This document shows, one piece after another, positions 41,462 through 48,910 of a stretch of 64,000 bases of DNA; position 1 is the stretch's first letter, and every line of letters begins with the position of its first letter. The stretch spans positions 140,116 to 204,115 of the forward strand of contig DYTN01000001.1 in assembly GCA_020725925.1 (NCBI GenBank), written 5' to 3'. Origin of the DNA: Methanobacteriota archaeon (GTDB lineage: Archaea > Thermoplasmatota > Thermoplasmata > UBA10834). Made by a program: the position numbers and the translations under genes. The notes under the pieces were generated by a model. That model ran no database searches. It was given only the letters and a program-made list of their open reading frames with translations, and was not told where the DNA came from.

Positions 41462-43366
41462 CTACCCGTCGATTCTCGACACGCGGACATTGACAAACCT
41501 TGACACGTCACGGTGTGGCAGGAACATCGCCTGAGCGAACTCGTTCTGGAAGTCCCTCTCCGCCGCGAGCTCGACGTACTCGACCTGCCTGGAGAGCCGC
41601 TCGGCCAGATCCCTCATCTCGGTGGACCTCAGACTCATCCGGGCGCCCGATCCGGCAGCGTTCCCGATGAACCTGATCCTCTGGACTGGCACGTCCGGGT
41701 ACATGCCAATCGCTATCGCGCTCGTCGCATCGACATAGGTCCCGAACGCGCCCGCGGCGTATATGCGCTTGATGTCTGCGCACTTCAACCCCAGCCTCCT
41801 CATCAGGATCGATACGCCGGTGAATATCGCCGCCTTGGCGAGCTGGATTTCCTGGACATCGTGCTGTGTGACCACGATGTCCTCCCCTCCGGCTGCTTCC
41901 CTCCCCTCCACCAGCACGAACTCAGGGAGCCCGCCAGCGCCCTTCCGCGTCCCCTTGTTGCCGTCGTTGACCAGTATCTTCCCCGATGCGTCCAGGATGC
42001 CAGTCCCGAACATCTCCGAGACGGCGTCGACTATCCCTGAGCCGCAGATGCCCTTCGGTGCAGCGTCGTCTATGGTCCTCACGACGACCTCCTTAGTCCC
42101 CCCTTCAATCCAGACGCGCTCGATGGCACCGGTGGACGCCCGCATGCCGAACTTGATGTGCGCCCCCTCGAAGGCGGGCCCGGAGGCACACGAGCAGCTC
42201 ACGAGCCTGTCTTTGTTGCCCGCGATGATCTCCGTGTTCGTCCCGATGTCGATCATCATGCCCGTGTCCCTGTCGTCATAGAGCCCGCTGGCTATCAGGT
42301 CCGCCACGGCATCCGCCCCGACGAAGCCGGCGATGTTCGGCAGGGACGAGACCTTCCCGAAGGGGTACATGTCCAGGCCCACATGTGCCGGGCTCACCGA
42401 CAGCGAGGTCCTCACCGCGGGAGCGTACGGGGCCGCCGCCAGATGGTTGGCCGGGATGCCGAAGAAGATGTGGTGCATAGCGGTGTTGCCCACGACCATC
42501 ACCTCGAGGACCTCCTCGGGCGCGATTCCTTTCGCTCCGCAAAGCTTGGAAATCAGGGAGTTGATCCCGCCGACGACAGCCTCTCTGAGCCTCTCGAGGC
42601 CGTCCGGCTCCTTCGTGGTAAACGTGATCCTGGACATCAGGTCCTCGCCGTACGGTATCTGGGGATTCGGCATGCTCTCGGTCCCGACGATGTCACCCGA
42701 GCCCAGGTCGAGCAGGTACGCGACGACCTTGGTGGTCCCGATGTCGACCGCGACACCGTAGAGCTGGTCGGATGTGTCCCCAGGCTCGACCCTTATGATC
42801 TCACAGTCCCTGAAGGTCGTCACGGTGGTGGTCCACGAGCGCTTCCTGAGGGCCTGGGGCAGGTCTTTGTGGACCCCATCAGCGATCACTGGCCTCGCCC
42901 TGATCTTCCTCTCCAGCAGGTCCATCAGCCTGTCATCGTCCGCCCGAAGGTCCTTCAGCGTGGCGGGTGGGATCTTGAGAACGGTCTTTCGGACCGCCGG
43001 CCTCAGCCTCACTTTCCTTTCAGTGCCCGCTGCCAACAGCCTGTGGTGCCCCCGCTGGCTGTCCTCGGGCACCTCGACCACCACCCTTCCCTTCGACACG
43101 ATCCTCGCCTGGCACGCGAGGCGCATCCCAGGCACGCGCGGGTCGACCAGCCGGCGCTCGCTCCCCGTCAGCGGAGAGAGGCTAGAGGTGCCGGACCTGA
43201 CGATCACCTTGCACTTGCCGCACTTGCCCACGGAGCCGCAGATCGACTCGATCGAGACCCCGGCCTGACTGGCGAGATCGAGAAGCGTCCCGCCCTTCTT
43301 CGGCTCGGTCTTTCGGCCGAGCGGCTGGAAGTGGACTGCCGTATCGGGCATGGTGATCGATGTCAT
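41462..43366 (-). CDS. RACo-like ferredoxin/ASKHA protein (DUF4445)
   Basis: About 634 residues. The N-terminal 2Fe-2S domain has cysteines C43, C49, C52 and C85 (SICGSVGKCGKCKV, MRLACQA). A middle linker is followed by an ASKHA-type ATPase domain: VAVDIGTTKVVAYLLDLG, VMVVGNTAMHH, MMIDIGTNTEIIAG, and KGICGSGIVDAV. This matches reductive activators of corrinoid proteins (RACo/RamA-like), which use ATP to reduce Co(II). No corrinoid protein or methyltransferase partner lies nearby. The ATG at 43366 is 22 bases from a TATA-like ATTTAAT (43385-43391); the ATG at 43351 is an alternative. Confidence 0.87.
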   Translation of the reverse strand: MTSITMPDTAVHFQPLGRKTEPKKGGTLLDLASQAGVSIESICGSVGKCGKCKVIVRSGTSSLSPLTGSERRLVDPRVPGMRLACQARIVSKGRVVVEVPEDSQRGHHRLLAAGTERKVRLRPAVRKTVLKIPPATLKDLRADDDRLMDLLERKIRARPVIADGVHKDLPQALRKRSWTTTVTTFRDCEIIRVEPGDTSDQLYGVAVDIGTTKVVAYLLDLGSGDIVGTESMPNPQIPYGEDLMSRITFTTKEPDGLERLREAVVGGINSLISKLCGAKGIAPEEVLEVMVVGNTAMHHIFFGIPANHLAAAPYAPAVRTSLSVSPAHVGLDMYPFGKVSSLPNIAGFVGADAVADLIASGLYDDRDTGMMIDIGTNTEIIAGNKDRLVSCSCASGPAFEGAHIKFGMRASTGAIERVWIEGGTKEVVVRTIDDAAPKGICGSGIVDAVSEMFGTGILDASGKILVNDGNKGTRKGAGGLPEFVLVEGREAAGGEDIVVTQHDVQEIQLAKAAIFTGVSILMRRLGLKCADIKRIYAAGAFGTYVDATSAIAIGMYPDVPVQRIRFIGNAAGSGARMSLRSTEMRDLAERLSRQVEYVELAAERDFQNEFAQAMFLPHRDVSRFVNVRVSRIDG

Positions 43367-43462
43367 CTGGGATGCCGAGCGACGATTTAATGCTCTCGCC
43401 AGATGAGTCCAGATAGGCCGTCCCTTCTCCCTCTGCCGTCTGGAATGTAGGGTCAGCAACTC

Positions 43463-43469
43463 TTTTATA
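43463..43469 (+). promoter_or_regulatory. TATA box of the L7Ae ribosomal operon
   Basis: TTTTATA on the plus strand. Transcription would start near 43493, leaving a leader of about 60 bases before the L7Ae TTG. The leader holds the kink-turn candidate. Confidence 0.55.
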
Positions 43470-43516
43470 CGACCAGCGACTACTCATTCTGCTCTTTTCA
43501 TGGGAAAGGGCCTGTG

Positions 43517-43550
43517 AATGATGACGGTGCCAAAAGCACCTGAAGGAGGT
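43517..43550 (+). promoter_or_regulatory. Candidate kink-turn in the L7Ae leader (autoregulation)
   Basis: The leader contains a box C-like AATGATGA (43517-43524), a perfect stem GGTGC/GCACC (43526-43530 and 43536-43540) with loop CAAAA, then box D-like CTGA (43540-43543). G43523-A43524 opposite G43542-A43543 can form tandem sheared G-A pairs, and C43525/T43541 is a pyrimidine mismatch as in C/D motifs. The ribosome site GGAGGT (43545-43550) follows directly. L7Ae binds kink-turns, and autoregulation through its own leader has been reported in Sulfolobus. The outer stem is weak here, so this is a prediction. Confidence 0.55.
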
Positions 43551-43556
43551 ATCAAC

Positions 43557-43928
43557 TTGGTAAAGCCAGTATACGTCAAATTCGAGATGCCGAAGGAACT
43601 AGCCGACAAGGCCTACGAGCTGGTGGAGCTCGCGAGGGACACGGGCAAGATACGCAAGGGCACGAACGAGGTCACGAAGCTCGTGGAGCGCGGCGAGACG
43701 CAGATGGTCGTCATGGCGGAGGATGTGTCCCCGCCAGAGATACTGATGCACATGCCGGCGTTGTGCGACGAGAGGAACGTGCCGTACGCGTTCGTCCCGA
43801 GCAAGTCCGAGCTCGGTAACGCGTGCGGGCTCGAGAAGCCCACGGCCGCTGTTGCCATCTTGGACGCCGCCAAGGGCAAGCCCGCCCTGGACGACCTTGC
43901 GGAGAAGCTGAGGGCGCTCAGGAAGTAG
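43557..43928 (+). CDS. rpl7ae: Ribosomal protein L7Ae
   Basis: A 123-residue RNA-binding protein, normal length. It contains IRKGTNEVTKLVERGETQMVVMAEDVSPPEI and IPYAFV-type strands (VPYAFVPSKSELGNACG), the kink-turn-binding core. It is part of the large ribosomal subunit and of C/D and H/ACA guide RNPs and RNase P. The TTG at 43557 six bases after GGAGGT is used because it gives the family N-terminus; upstream ATGs at 43518/43521 overlap the kink-turn candidate. S28e follows 9 bases downstream. Confidence 0.96.
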   Translation: MVKPVYVKFEMPKELADKAYELVELARDTGKIRKGTNEVTKLVERGETQMVVMAEDVSPPEILMHMPALCDERNVPYAFVPSKSELGNACGLEKPTAAVAILDAAKGKPALDDLAEKLRALRK

Positions 43929-43937
43929 GTGGCATAG

Positions 43938-44150
43938 ATGCCGGAAGACGAAAGCATCCCATCAACCGTCGTCGAGGTCATCGGCAGGACCGGCATGACC
44001 GGCGAGGCGACCCAGGTCAAGGTCAGGGTGATGGACGGCAGGGACAAGGGCCGGATCATCACCAGGAACGTCATGGGGCCCATCAGGGTCGGCGACGTGC
44101 TGATGCTGAAGGAGACCTCGAGAGAGGCCAGGAAGCTCAGCGTGCGCTGA
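43938..44150 (+). CDS. rps28e: Ribosomal protein S28e
   Basis: A 70-residue small-subunit protein. It has [50 protein letters not shown], the OB-fold core and conserved C-terminus of S28e. It lies between L7Ae and L24e in the standard archaeal order with short spacers. Confidence 0.96.
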   Translation: MPEDESIPSTVVEVIGRTGMTGEATQVKVRVMDGRDKGRIITRNVMGPIRVGDVLMLKETSREARKLSVR

Positions 44151-44178
44151 GCCGATCATCCGTTTGAGGTGATGTCCG

Positions 44179-44643
44179 ATGGTCGAGCGGAGAGTGTGCA
44201 CGTTCTGCGGCGTCGAGATCGAGCCGGGGACGGGCAGGATGTACATCAAGAAGGACGGAGTGGTCTTCAACTTCTGCAGCTCCAAATGCTACAAGAACAT
44301 GATAGACCTCGGGCGCGTGCCCAGGCGCACCACTTGGACGCGCTACTACGCCCGGGAGAAGCAGGTCCGCATGAAGGTCATGCCCGAGGTCGAGGAAAAG
44401 CCGAAGGCCAGGAAGCTCAGGAAGGGCGAGGAGAGGCCGGCTGAGGAGAAGGCGGAGGCGAAGCCTCCGAAGGAGCCCGCTCCCGAGGCCAAGGAGGAGA
44501 AGCCGAAGGCCGCGGAGGAGAAGAAGCCGGCCCACAAGGAGCCGGCGAAGAAGGCGCCCGCGAAGAAGCCAGAGCCTTCCAAGGCCGAGAAGCCCAAACC
44601 GAAGCCGGAGCACAAGGAGAAGTCCGAGAAGGGAGAGGCATGA
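44179..44643 (+). CDS. rpl24e: Ribosomal protein L24e with long Lys/Glu/Pro/Ala tail
   Basis: A 154-residue protein. The first 65 residues are a normal L24e zinc-ribbon domain with C7, C10, C33 and C37 ([15 protein letters not shown]) and [18 protein letters not shown]. The remaining about 85 residues are low-complexity repeats of Lys, Glu, Ala and Pro, about doubling the usual length. The tail ends overlapping the ndk start (ATGA), so it is read in frame, not a sequencing artefact. Such tails may bind rRNA or be disordered. Confidence 0.93.
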   Translation: MVERRVCTFCGVEIEPGTGRMYIKKDGVVFNFCSSKCYKNMIDLGRVPRRTTWTRYYAREKQVRMKVMPEVEEKPKARKLRKGEERPAEEKAEAKPPKEPAPEAKEEKPKAAEEKKPAHKEPAKKAPAKKPEPSKAEKPKPKPEHKEKSEKGEA

Positions 44644-45095
44644 TCGAGAAGACCTTCGTGATGATCAAGCCCGACGGAGTCCAGCGGGGGCTCGTCGGCA
44701 GGATACTGACCAGGTTCGAGGAGAGGGGGCTCAAGGTCTGTGCCATGAAGATGATGCGGATTCAGAAGGAGCTCGCCGAGAGGCACTACGCGGAGCACAA
44801 GGGCAAGAGCTTCTTCGAGCCCACGGTGTCGCACGTGACCTCCGGGCCGGTCGTCTGCATGGTGCTCGAGGGCGAGAACGCCATCGCGGCCGTGCGGGCG
44901 ATGATGGGCAAGACGAACCCTCAGGACGCTGCCCCGGGGACCATCAGGGGCGACTTCTGTCAGGTGACCGGCAGGAACATCGTCCACGGGTCCGACTCCT
45001 CGGAGAGCGCTAAGCGCGAGATCGGCCTGTTCTTCAACGACTACGAGCTCCAGAATTACGAGAAGATCGACGAGGCCTGGCTGTTCGAGCAATAG
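44640..45095 (+). CDS. ndk: Nucleoside diphosphate kinase
   Basis: A 151-residue enzyme of normal length. It has [18 protein letters not shown], the active-site [18 protein letters not shown] with H116, and the late LFFNDYEL segment. It equilibrates NTP pools. It overlaps L24e by four bases. In many archaea aIF5B follows directly; here the next gene on that message is replaced by a foreign-looking block. Confidence 0.97.
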   Translation: MIEKTFVMIKPDGVQRGLVGRILTRFEERGLKVCAMKMMRIQKELAERHYAEHKGKSFFEPTVSHVTSGPVVCMVLEGENAIAAVRAMMGKTNPQDAAPGTIRGDFCQVTGRNIVHGSDSSESAKREIGLFFNDYELQNYEKIDEAWLFEQ

Positions 45096-45097
45096 AA

Positions 45098-45111
45098 CCC
45101 CTTCGGTCCAT
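45098..45111 (+). repeat. 14-base direct repeat, tRNA 3'-end-like (left copy)
   Basis: CCCCTTCGGTCCAT starts two bases after the ndk stop codon and is repeated exactly at 46082-46095, the end of the longer repeat there. The sequence looks like the 3' half of a T stem plus acceptor strand and discriminator. It is followed by a T-rich stretch (TTTTCCTTTTC). The 984 bases between the copies hold the zinc-ribbon gene. Confidence 0.55.
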
Positions 45112-45214
45112 TTTCCTTTTCAAGAAGACATCTCGGTGTCCAGCGCTCGGAAAAGACTATGGAGAGGGAAGGTCATGGAACTACTGAGGAATTCTGAACG
45201 GCGAGGTGAGATAT

Positions 45215-45937
45215 GTGGGTTTGAGTGATGCCGATTTGCCAGCTCATATTGAGTGTCCGAAATGCGGTGCAAAGAACATGCGCACCGAAAGCTTCTGCTC
45301 GAACTGCGACGCGAGCCTTGTTGAGACAAAGGAAGAGATACTGACAGAAATCGCGAAATCGCGCGGTAAGGACTATGAATCCAATCCTTTTGCCGGAGAG
45401 AAGCGTGAGGGATTGATACTAAGAGCAAGAACTATCCAGTTTGCGGCCATTGGCCACAGAGTGATGGAAGGCACGTTAGTCCTCACCACCAAGAGAATGC
45501 TCTTTGCGGCCAACAAGGCTGGCTACGTGAAATCGATTTGGGGGATTGCGGGCTCAAAGGGCGGGATCCTGGGCACGATTGCATCTGCCGGTTCGATGAA
45601 GACTCGAGTCGGCGGTCCAAATGACTTCTACCTTCTGCCGGATCAGCTGCTGAGAGCATACGATGGCAACTTTCAGGTGCCTTATGAGGCCGTCACAAAG
45701 GTTGAGGGAGAAAACAAGCGCGACTCACTTGTGCTGAGCCTCTCCACCAAAGGGGTATATCCGTTCACGCCGGAGAAGGTTGACTTCACATTCCTTCCAC
45801 CGGATGAAATGGTCAGAGAGTATTCCTCAAAGGGGCTTGGCAAGGACCAGGCATTCCAGGACTACAGTCAGAGATCTAGGAGCGCCATTGAGAAGATTCT
45901 GCTTGGTGCGAAAGTCGAGATAGTCTGGAAATCGTAA
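45215..45937 (+). CDS. Zinc-ribbon protein with PH/GRAM-like domain
   Basis: About 240 residues. An N-terminal zinc ribbon (IECPKCGAKNMRTESFCSNCDASL) is followed by a beta-rich domain with LVLTTKRMLFAANKAG and VPYEAVTKVEGENKRDSLVLS, which resembles GRAM/PH-type folds. It may read a ligand or membrane; function is unknown. Codon use and base composition are visibly less GC-rich than the flanking ribosomal genes, and it lies inside the block that interrupts ndk-aIF5B. The GTG at 45215, five bases after GAGGTGA, is chosen; GTG 45206 and TTG 45221 are alternatives. Confidence 0.75.
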   Translation: MGLSDADLPAHIECPKCGAKNMRTESFCSNCDASLVETKEEILTEIAKSRGKDYESNPFAGEKREGLILRARTIQFAAIGHRVMEGTLVLTTKRMLFAANKAGYVKSIWGIAGSKGGILGTIASAGSMKTRVGGPNDFYLLPDQLLRAYDGNFQVPYEAVTKVEGENKRDSLVLSLSTKGVYPFTPEKVDFTFLPPDEMVREYSSKGLGKDQAFQDYSQRSRSAIEKILLGAKVEIVWKS

Positions 45938-45979
45938 TGGATATCGGACAGGCAATGGATAGGTAGGCAAGAGGTGTGC

Positions 45980-46095
45980 GAGGAGCTACCAATCCCTCTT
46001 CTTCGAACCCTTCCCGAGATGCCTTTCTGGAAGGATCTTGTGCCTTTTCGAGTCGAGCCATTCGAAGATGTGGGTTCAAATCCCCTTCGGTCCAT
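45980..46095 (+). repeat. tRNA-like structured repeat, copy A
   Basis: This copy matches copy B (48724-48843) at most positions across about 100 bases. It has a CCTTCC/GGAAGG hairpin (46009-46014, 46029-46034), a TTTTCGA/TCGAAGA hairpin (46045-46051, 46062-46068) and a T-arm-like GGG-TTCAAAT-CCC (46072-46084) leading into an acceptor-like end. No matching 5' acceptor strand was found, so it is not a complete tRNA. A T-rich stretch follows. Confidence 0.65.
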
Positions 46096-46452
46096 ATAGA
46101 CTTTTTAATAAAAATATCAAAATCTTTTCGTCGATGTTTGGTTTCGTCTCGCAAGAACTCATAGAAGAACAAAAGCGAACCATCTCTAGTCCTTGTCTCA
46201 GCGGCATTGCCGGACCAGTGCACAATGTGCACGATCCAACACTGAGGACGACCGTGATGGCAAACATCAAATACTCAGATTCAAATTCGCGTACAACCAA
46301 AAAGGTACTTGGGTACGTTCGCCGGGGGAACGTCGTAGTGCGTGACGCGCTGCGACTTTGGCTGCAATCGAAGATGCCTTCTCCCCCGATTCTTCTCCGT
46401 ACATAATGCAAGTCTGTGGGTCACTTGATCGCGCACAGGAGGAAATGAGGAG
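46096..46452. other. AT-rich gap without a clear gene
   Basis: About 357 bases after repeat A. The first 40 are strongly AT-rich (TTTTTAATAAAAATATC) and could contain a promoter for the two propeller genes. Short frames in this gap read through the repeat and have no recognisable protein features. Confidence 0.4.
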
Positions 46453-47352
46453 ATGGCAACGAGGGTTGGTGCAGTAGGCGATAGACGGATCCATCCTGGG
46501 GGTTCTGGAATAGAACTGCGAGCACGAGGTCTCGGCAAGAAGCGCAGCCGTCTAAAGCTTCTCGCGGCGGCGGCATCGGGCTTGGTCGTCATCGTCGCGG
46601 CTGTCGCTTGCTTCGCGTCTCCGTCTGGTACACCGATACCAGCTAGAGCGTACGCGATATCCTGGACAATTTCCACGATTGACAGCGTCGGGGATGTGTA
46701 CGGCTGGACCTCGCTCGCCCTCGATTCCGAGGATTGCGTCCATATCAGCTACTACGACGAGACGAACGCCAATCTCAAATACGCCACGAATGCAGATGGC
46801 GTATGGGTGACTTCCACGATTGACCAAGTGGGGAGTGTCGTCCGGGGTGGTGATACATCCCTCGCAGTTGACTCCCACAACAGGATCCACATCAGCTACT
46901 ATGACAGCACGAACGGAGATCTCAAGTACGCCACCAATGCTGGTGGCACCTGGACGTTCTACAGAATCGACCGTCCCGAAGTGTATGGTAGCGCCTCTTC
47001 GCTTGCGCTCGACTCAGGGAACAACGTCCACATCAGCTGCGTGGAGCCTGGGGCTAGCCTCAAGTACGTCACGAATGGGGAATATGATTGGGAGATATCA
47101 GCAGTCGACGACCCTGTCCCTGGAGGCTACCCGTCGCTAGCGGTCGACTCCCGCGACATGGTTCACATTTCCTATATGGACGCCGATAACAAGGACCTCA
47201 AGTACGCCGTCTCAAATGAACCAGTCATCCCCGAGTTCGGGCAGGATACGGTCTTCCTCGTCGTCACTGCAACGCTGGTCCTTTTCGTCGCACTCGCCCG
47301 GAGAAGTGAGTTGAGACATGGAAAACAGCAAGCCCGAGGGTGGAAGAAATGA
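46453..47352 (+). CDS. Surface beta-propeller-type protein, four repeats
   Basis: A 299-residue protein. An N-terminal basic stretch and hydrophobic helix (LAAAASGLVVIVAAVACFA) is followed by four repeats of about 45 residues with the pattern SLALDS..VHISYYD..N.DLKYATN..G.W. The C-terminus has PVIPEFG, a hydrophobic helix and basic residues, resembling archaeal PEF-type surface-sorting tails. Four repeats are fewer than a closed propeller needs, so it may be shortened or pair with others. GAGGAG precedes the ATG. Its stop overlaps the next gene (ATGA). Confidence 0.8.
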   Translation: MATRVGAVGDRRIHPGGSGIELRARGLGKKRSRLKLLAAAASGLVVIVAAVACFASPSGTPIPARAYAISWTISTIDSVGDVYGWTSLALDSEDCVHISYYDETNANLKYATNADGVWVTSTIDQVGSVVRGGDTSLAVDSHNRIHISYYDSTNGDLKYATNAGGTWTFYRIDRPEVYGSASSLALDSGNNVHISCVEPGASLKYVTNGEYDWEISAVDDPVPGGYPSLAVDSRDMVHISYMDADNKDLKYAVSNEPVIPEFGQDTVFLVVTATLVLFVALARRSELRHGKQQARGWKK

Positions 47353-48686
47353 CAACAACTGGTAGGACAGTGCCTCCGAGAGATTCGGCCTCGGACCGAA
47401 TCGCCAATCCTGGCGCGGTGGGAGACAGGGGATTTGGCCCGGGCGGTTCCAAGACAGTATTCAAAGTAGGAGTCACAGGGAGACGTAGGGCACGTCTCAA
47501 GATGCTGGCTGCGCTGGCATCGGGTTTGGTTGTAGTCGTGGCGGCCGTGGCCTACTTCGCGTCGTCGTCCGGCACACCGATACCAGGCAAGACGTACGCA
47601 ATCTCTTGGACGATATCCACGATTGATGGCGACGGTAGTGTGGGCCCGTTCCCCTCGCTTGCGCTCGATTCCGTGGGCAACGCCCACATCAGCTACCGCG
47701 ACGCAACTAACCTTGACTTGAAGTATGCCACAAATTCTGGTGGTTCGTGGACGACTTTCACCATTGACAGCGACGGCGACTTGGGGATTGGCACTTCCGT
47801 TGCGCTCGATTCTCACGACAAGGTCCATATCAGCTACACGGGCTTCAGGGAGGACTTCGGGAACCAGTCTCTTATGTACGCCACGAATACCGATGGCTCG
47901 TGGGCGACTTCCACGATTCACAGCGAGATCCAAGGAGGTTTTACCTCTCTCGCTCTCTCCTCCGACGATGAAGTCCACATTGGCTATGTGGTGTCAGAGT
48001 CATACAGCTATTACAGGGGTATCTGGTACGCCACGAATGCCGGCGGTTCCTGGGCAATCACTTGTGTCGAAATGGGAGACCACTCACACGCCGATTCGCT
48101 CGCACTTGACTCCAGCGACAATGTCTACATAAGCTTCTGTGGCGGCTACGGGACTCTCAAGTATGCCACAAATGCCGGGGGCTCGTGGGTGACTTCCATA
48201 ATCGATAGCGGGACTTTCCCCTCACTTGCATTCGACGCTAGCGACAAGGCCCATGTAAGCTACACAGAGAGCACGTATACCGGACTCAAGTACGCTTCGA
48301 ATGTTGATGGATCATGGGTAACCTCCACGGTCGACAGTGAAGCTCGCGCATACTCTTCACTTGCACTCGATGCTAGCGATATTGCTCACATCAGCTACAA
48401 GGACGATACGAATCACTGTCTCAAGTACGCCACAAATGCTGGCGGCTCCTGGGCAATCTCCACGATTGAAGACGGGTCCTTTGGAGGGACTTCAATCGCC
48501 CTAGATTCCGAAGGCTATATCCACGTTGCATACTACGACAGCACGAACCAAGATCTCAAGTACGCCGTCTCCGCACAGCCTATCATCCCGGAGTTTGGGG
48601 CATCAGGTATGGTTTTGGTAATCATCGCGATGGTGTGTATCTTCGTGGCTGTTCGCCGGACAACGCTATCATCGATAAGAGAATAG
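47349..48686 (+). CDS. Surface beta-propeller-type protein, seven repeats
   Basis: A 445-residue paralogue of the previous gene. It has the same N-terminal anchor (MLAALASGLVVVVAAVAYFAS) and ends PIIPEFG, a hydrophobic helix and VRRTT. Between them are seven repeats of the SLALDS..HISY..LKYATN.GGSW pattern, enough for a seven-bladed propeller. It is translated with the four-repeat protein through an ATGA overlap; an upstream GTG at 47340 is possible. Function may be adhesion or binding outside the cell; no enzyme motif was seen. Confidence 0.82.
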   Translation: MTTTGRTVPPRDSASDRIANPGAVGDRGFGPGGSKTVFKVGVTGRRRARLKMLAALASGLVVVVAAVAYFASSSGTPIPGKTYAISWTISTIDGDGSVGPFPSLALDSVGNAHISYRDATNLDLKYATNSGGSWTTFTIDSDGDLGIGTSVALDSHDKVHISYTGFREDFGNQSLMYATNTDGSWATSTIHSEIQGGFTSLALSSDDEVHIGYVVSESYSYYRGIWYATNAGGSWAITCVEMGDHSHADSLALDSSDNVYISFCGGYGTLKYATNAGGSWVTSIIDSGTFPSLAFDASDKAHVSYTESTYTGLKYASNVDGSWVTSTVDSEARAYSSLALDASDIAHISYKDDTNHCLKYATNAGGSWAISTIEDGSFGGTSIALDSEGYIHVAYYDSTNQDLKYAVSAQPIIPEFGASGMVLVIIAMVCIFVAVRRTTLSSIRE

Positions 48687-48723
48687 AACGAGCCGATCCT
48701 CTGCTGATTGAAGAGAAATGGTT

Positions 48724-48843
48724 TGTGAGGGGCTGCTAACCCCTCCTTTTGTATACCCTTCCCGAGATGCCTTTCCGGAAGGACTTTGTACCTTTTCGAG
48801 TCGAGCCAGTCGAAAAAGTGGGTTCAAATCCCCTTTGACCCAT
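48724..48843 (+). repeat. tRNA-like structured repeat, copy B
   Basis: This copy starts with a perfect GAGGGG/CCCCTC hairpin (48727-48732, 48740-48745) that may end the propeller transcript. It continues with the CCTTCC/GGAAGG hairpin, a perfect TTTTCGA/TCGAAAA stem (48793-48799, 48810-48816), and GGG-TTCAAAT-CCC (48820-48832). The acceptor-like end differs from copy A (TTTGACCCA versus TTCGGTCCA). No complementary 5' strand was found upstream. Confidence 0.65.
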
Positions 48844-48910
48844 CCCCATTCTTGATGGCCAGTCCGCGCCGTCGGTTAACTTGATATAAGACCCATCCTT
48901 TCTTCGTGGC

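Noticed and set aside
45980-46095. Complete tRNA gene
   Set aside because: The T-arm-like end is present but no 5' acceptor strand complementary to TCGGTCC, no standard D arm and no seven-base anticodon loop could be placed. The same holds for copy B.
45868-46232. Minus-strand frames reading through repeat A
   Set aside because: They translate the tRNA-like repeat (RGFEPT...GSTRKGT), a well-known source of spurious proteins. A similar peptide appears over repeat B only because the DNA is repeated.
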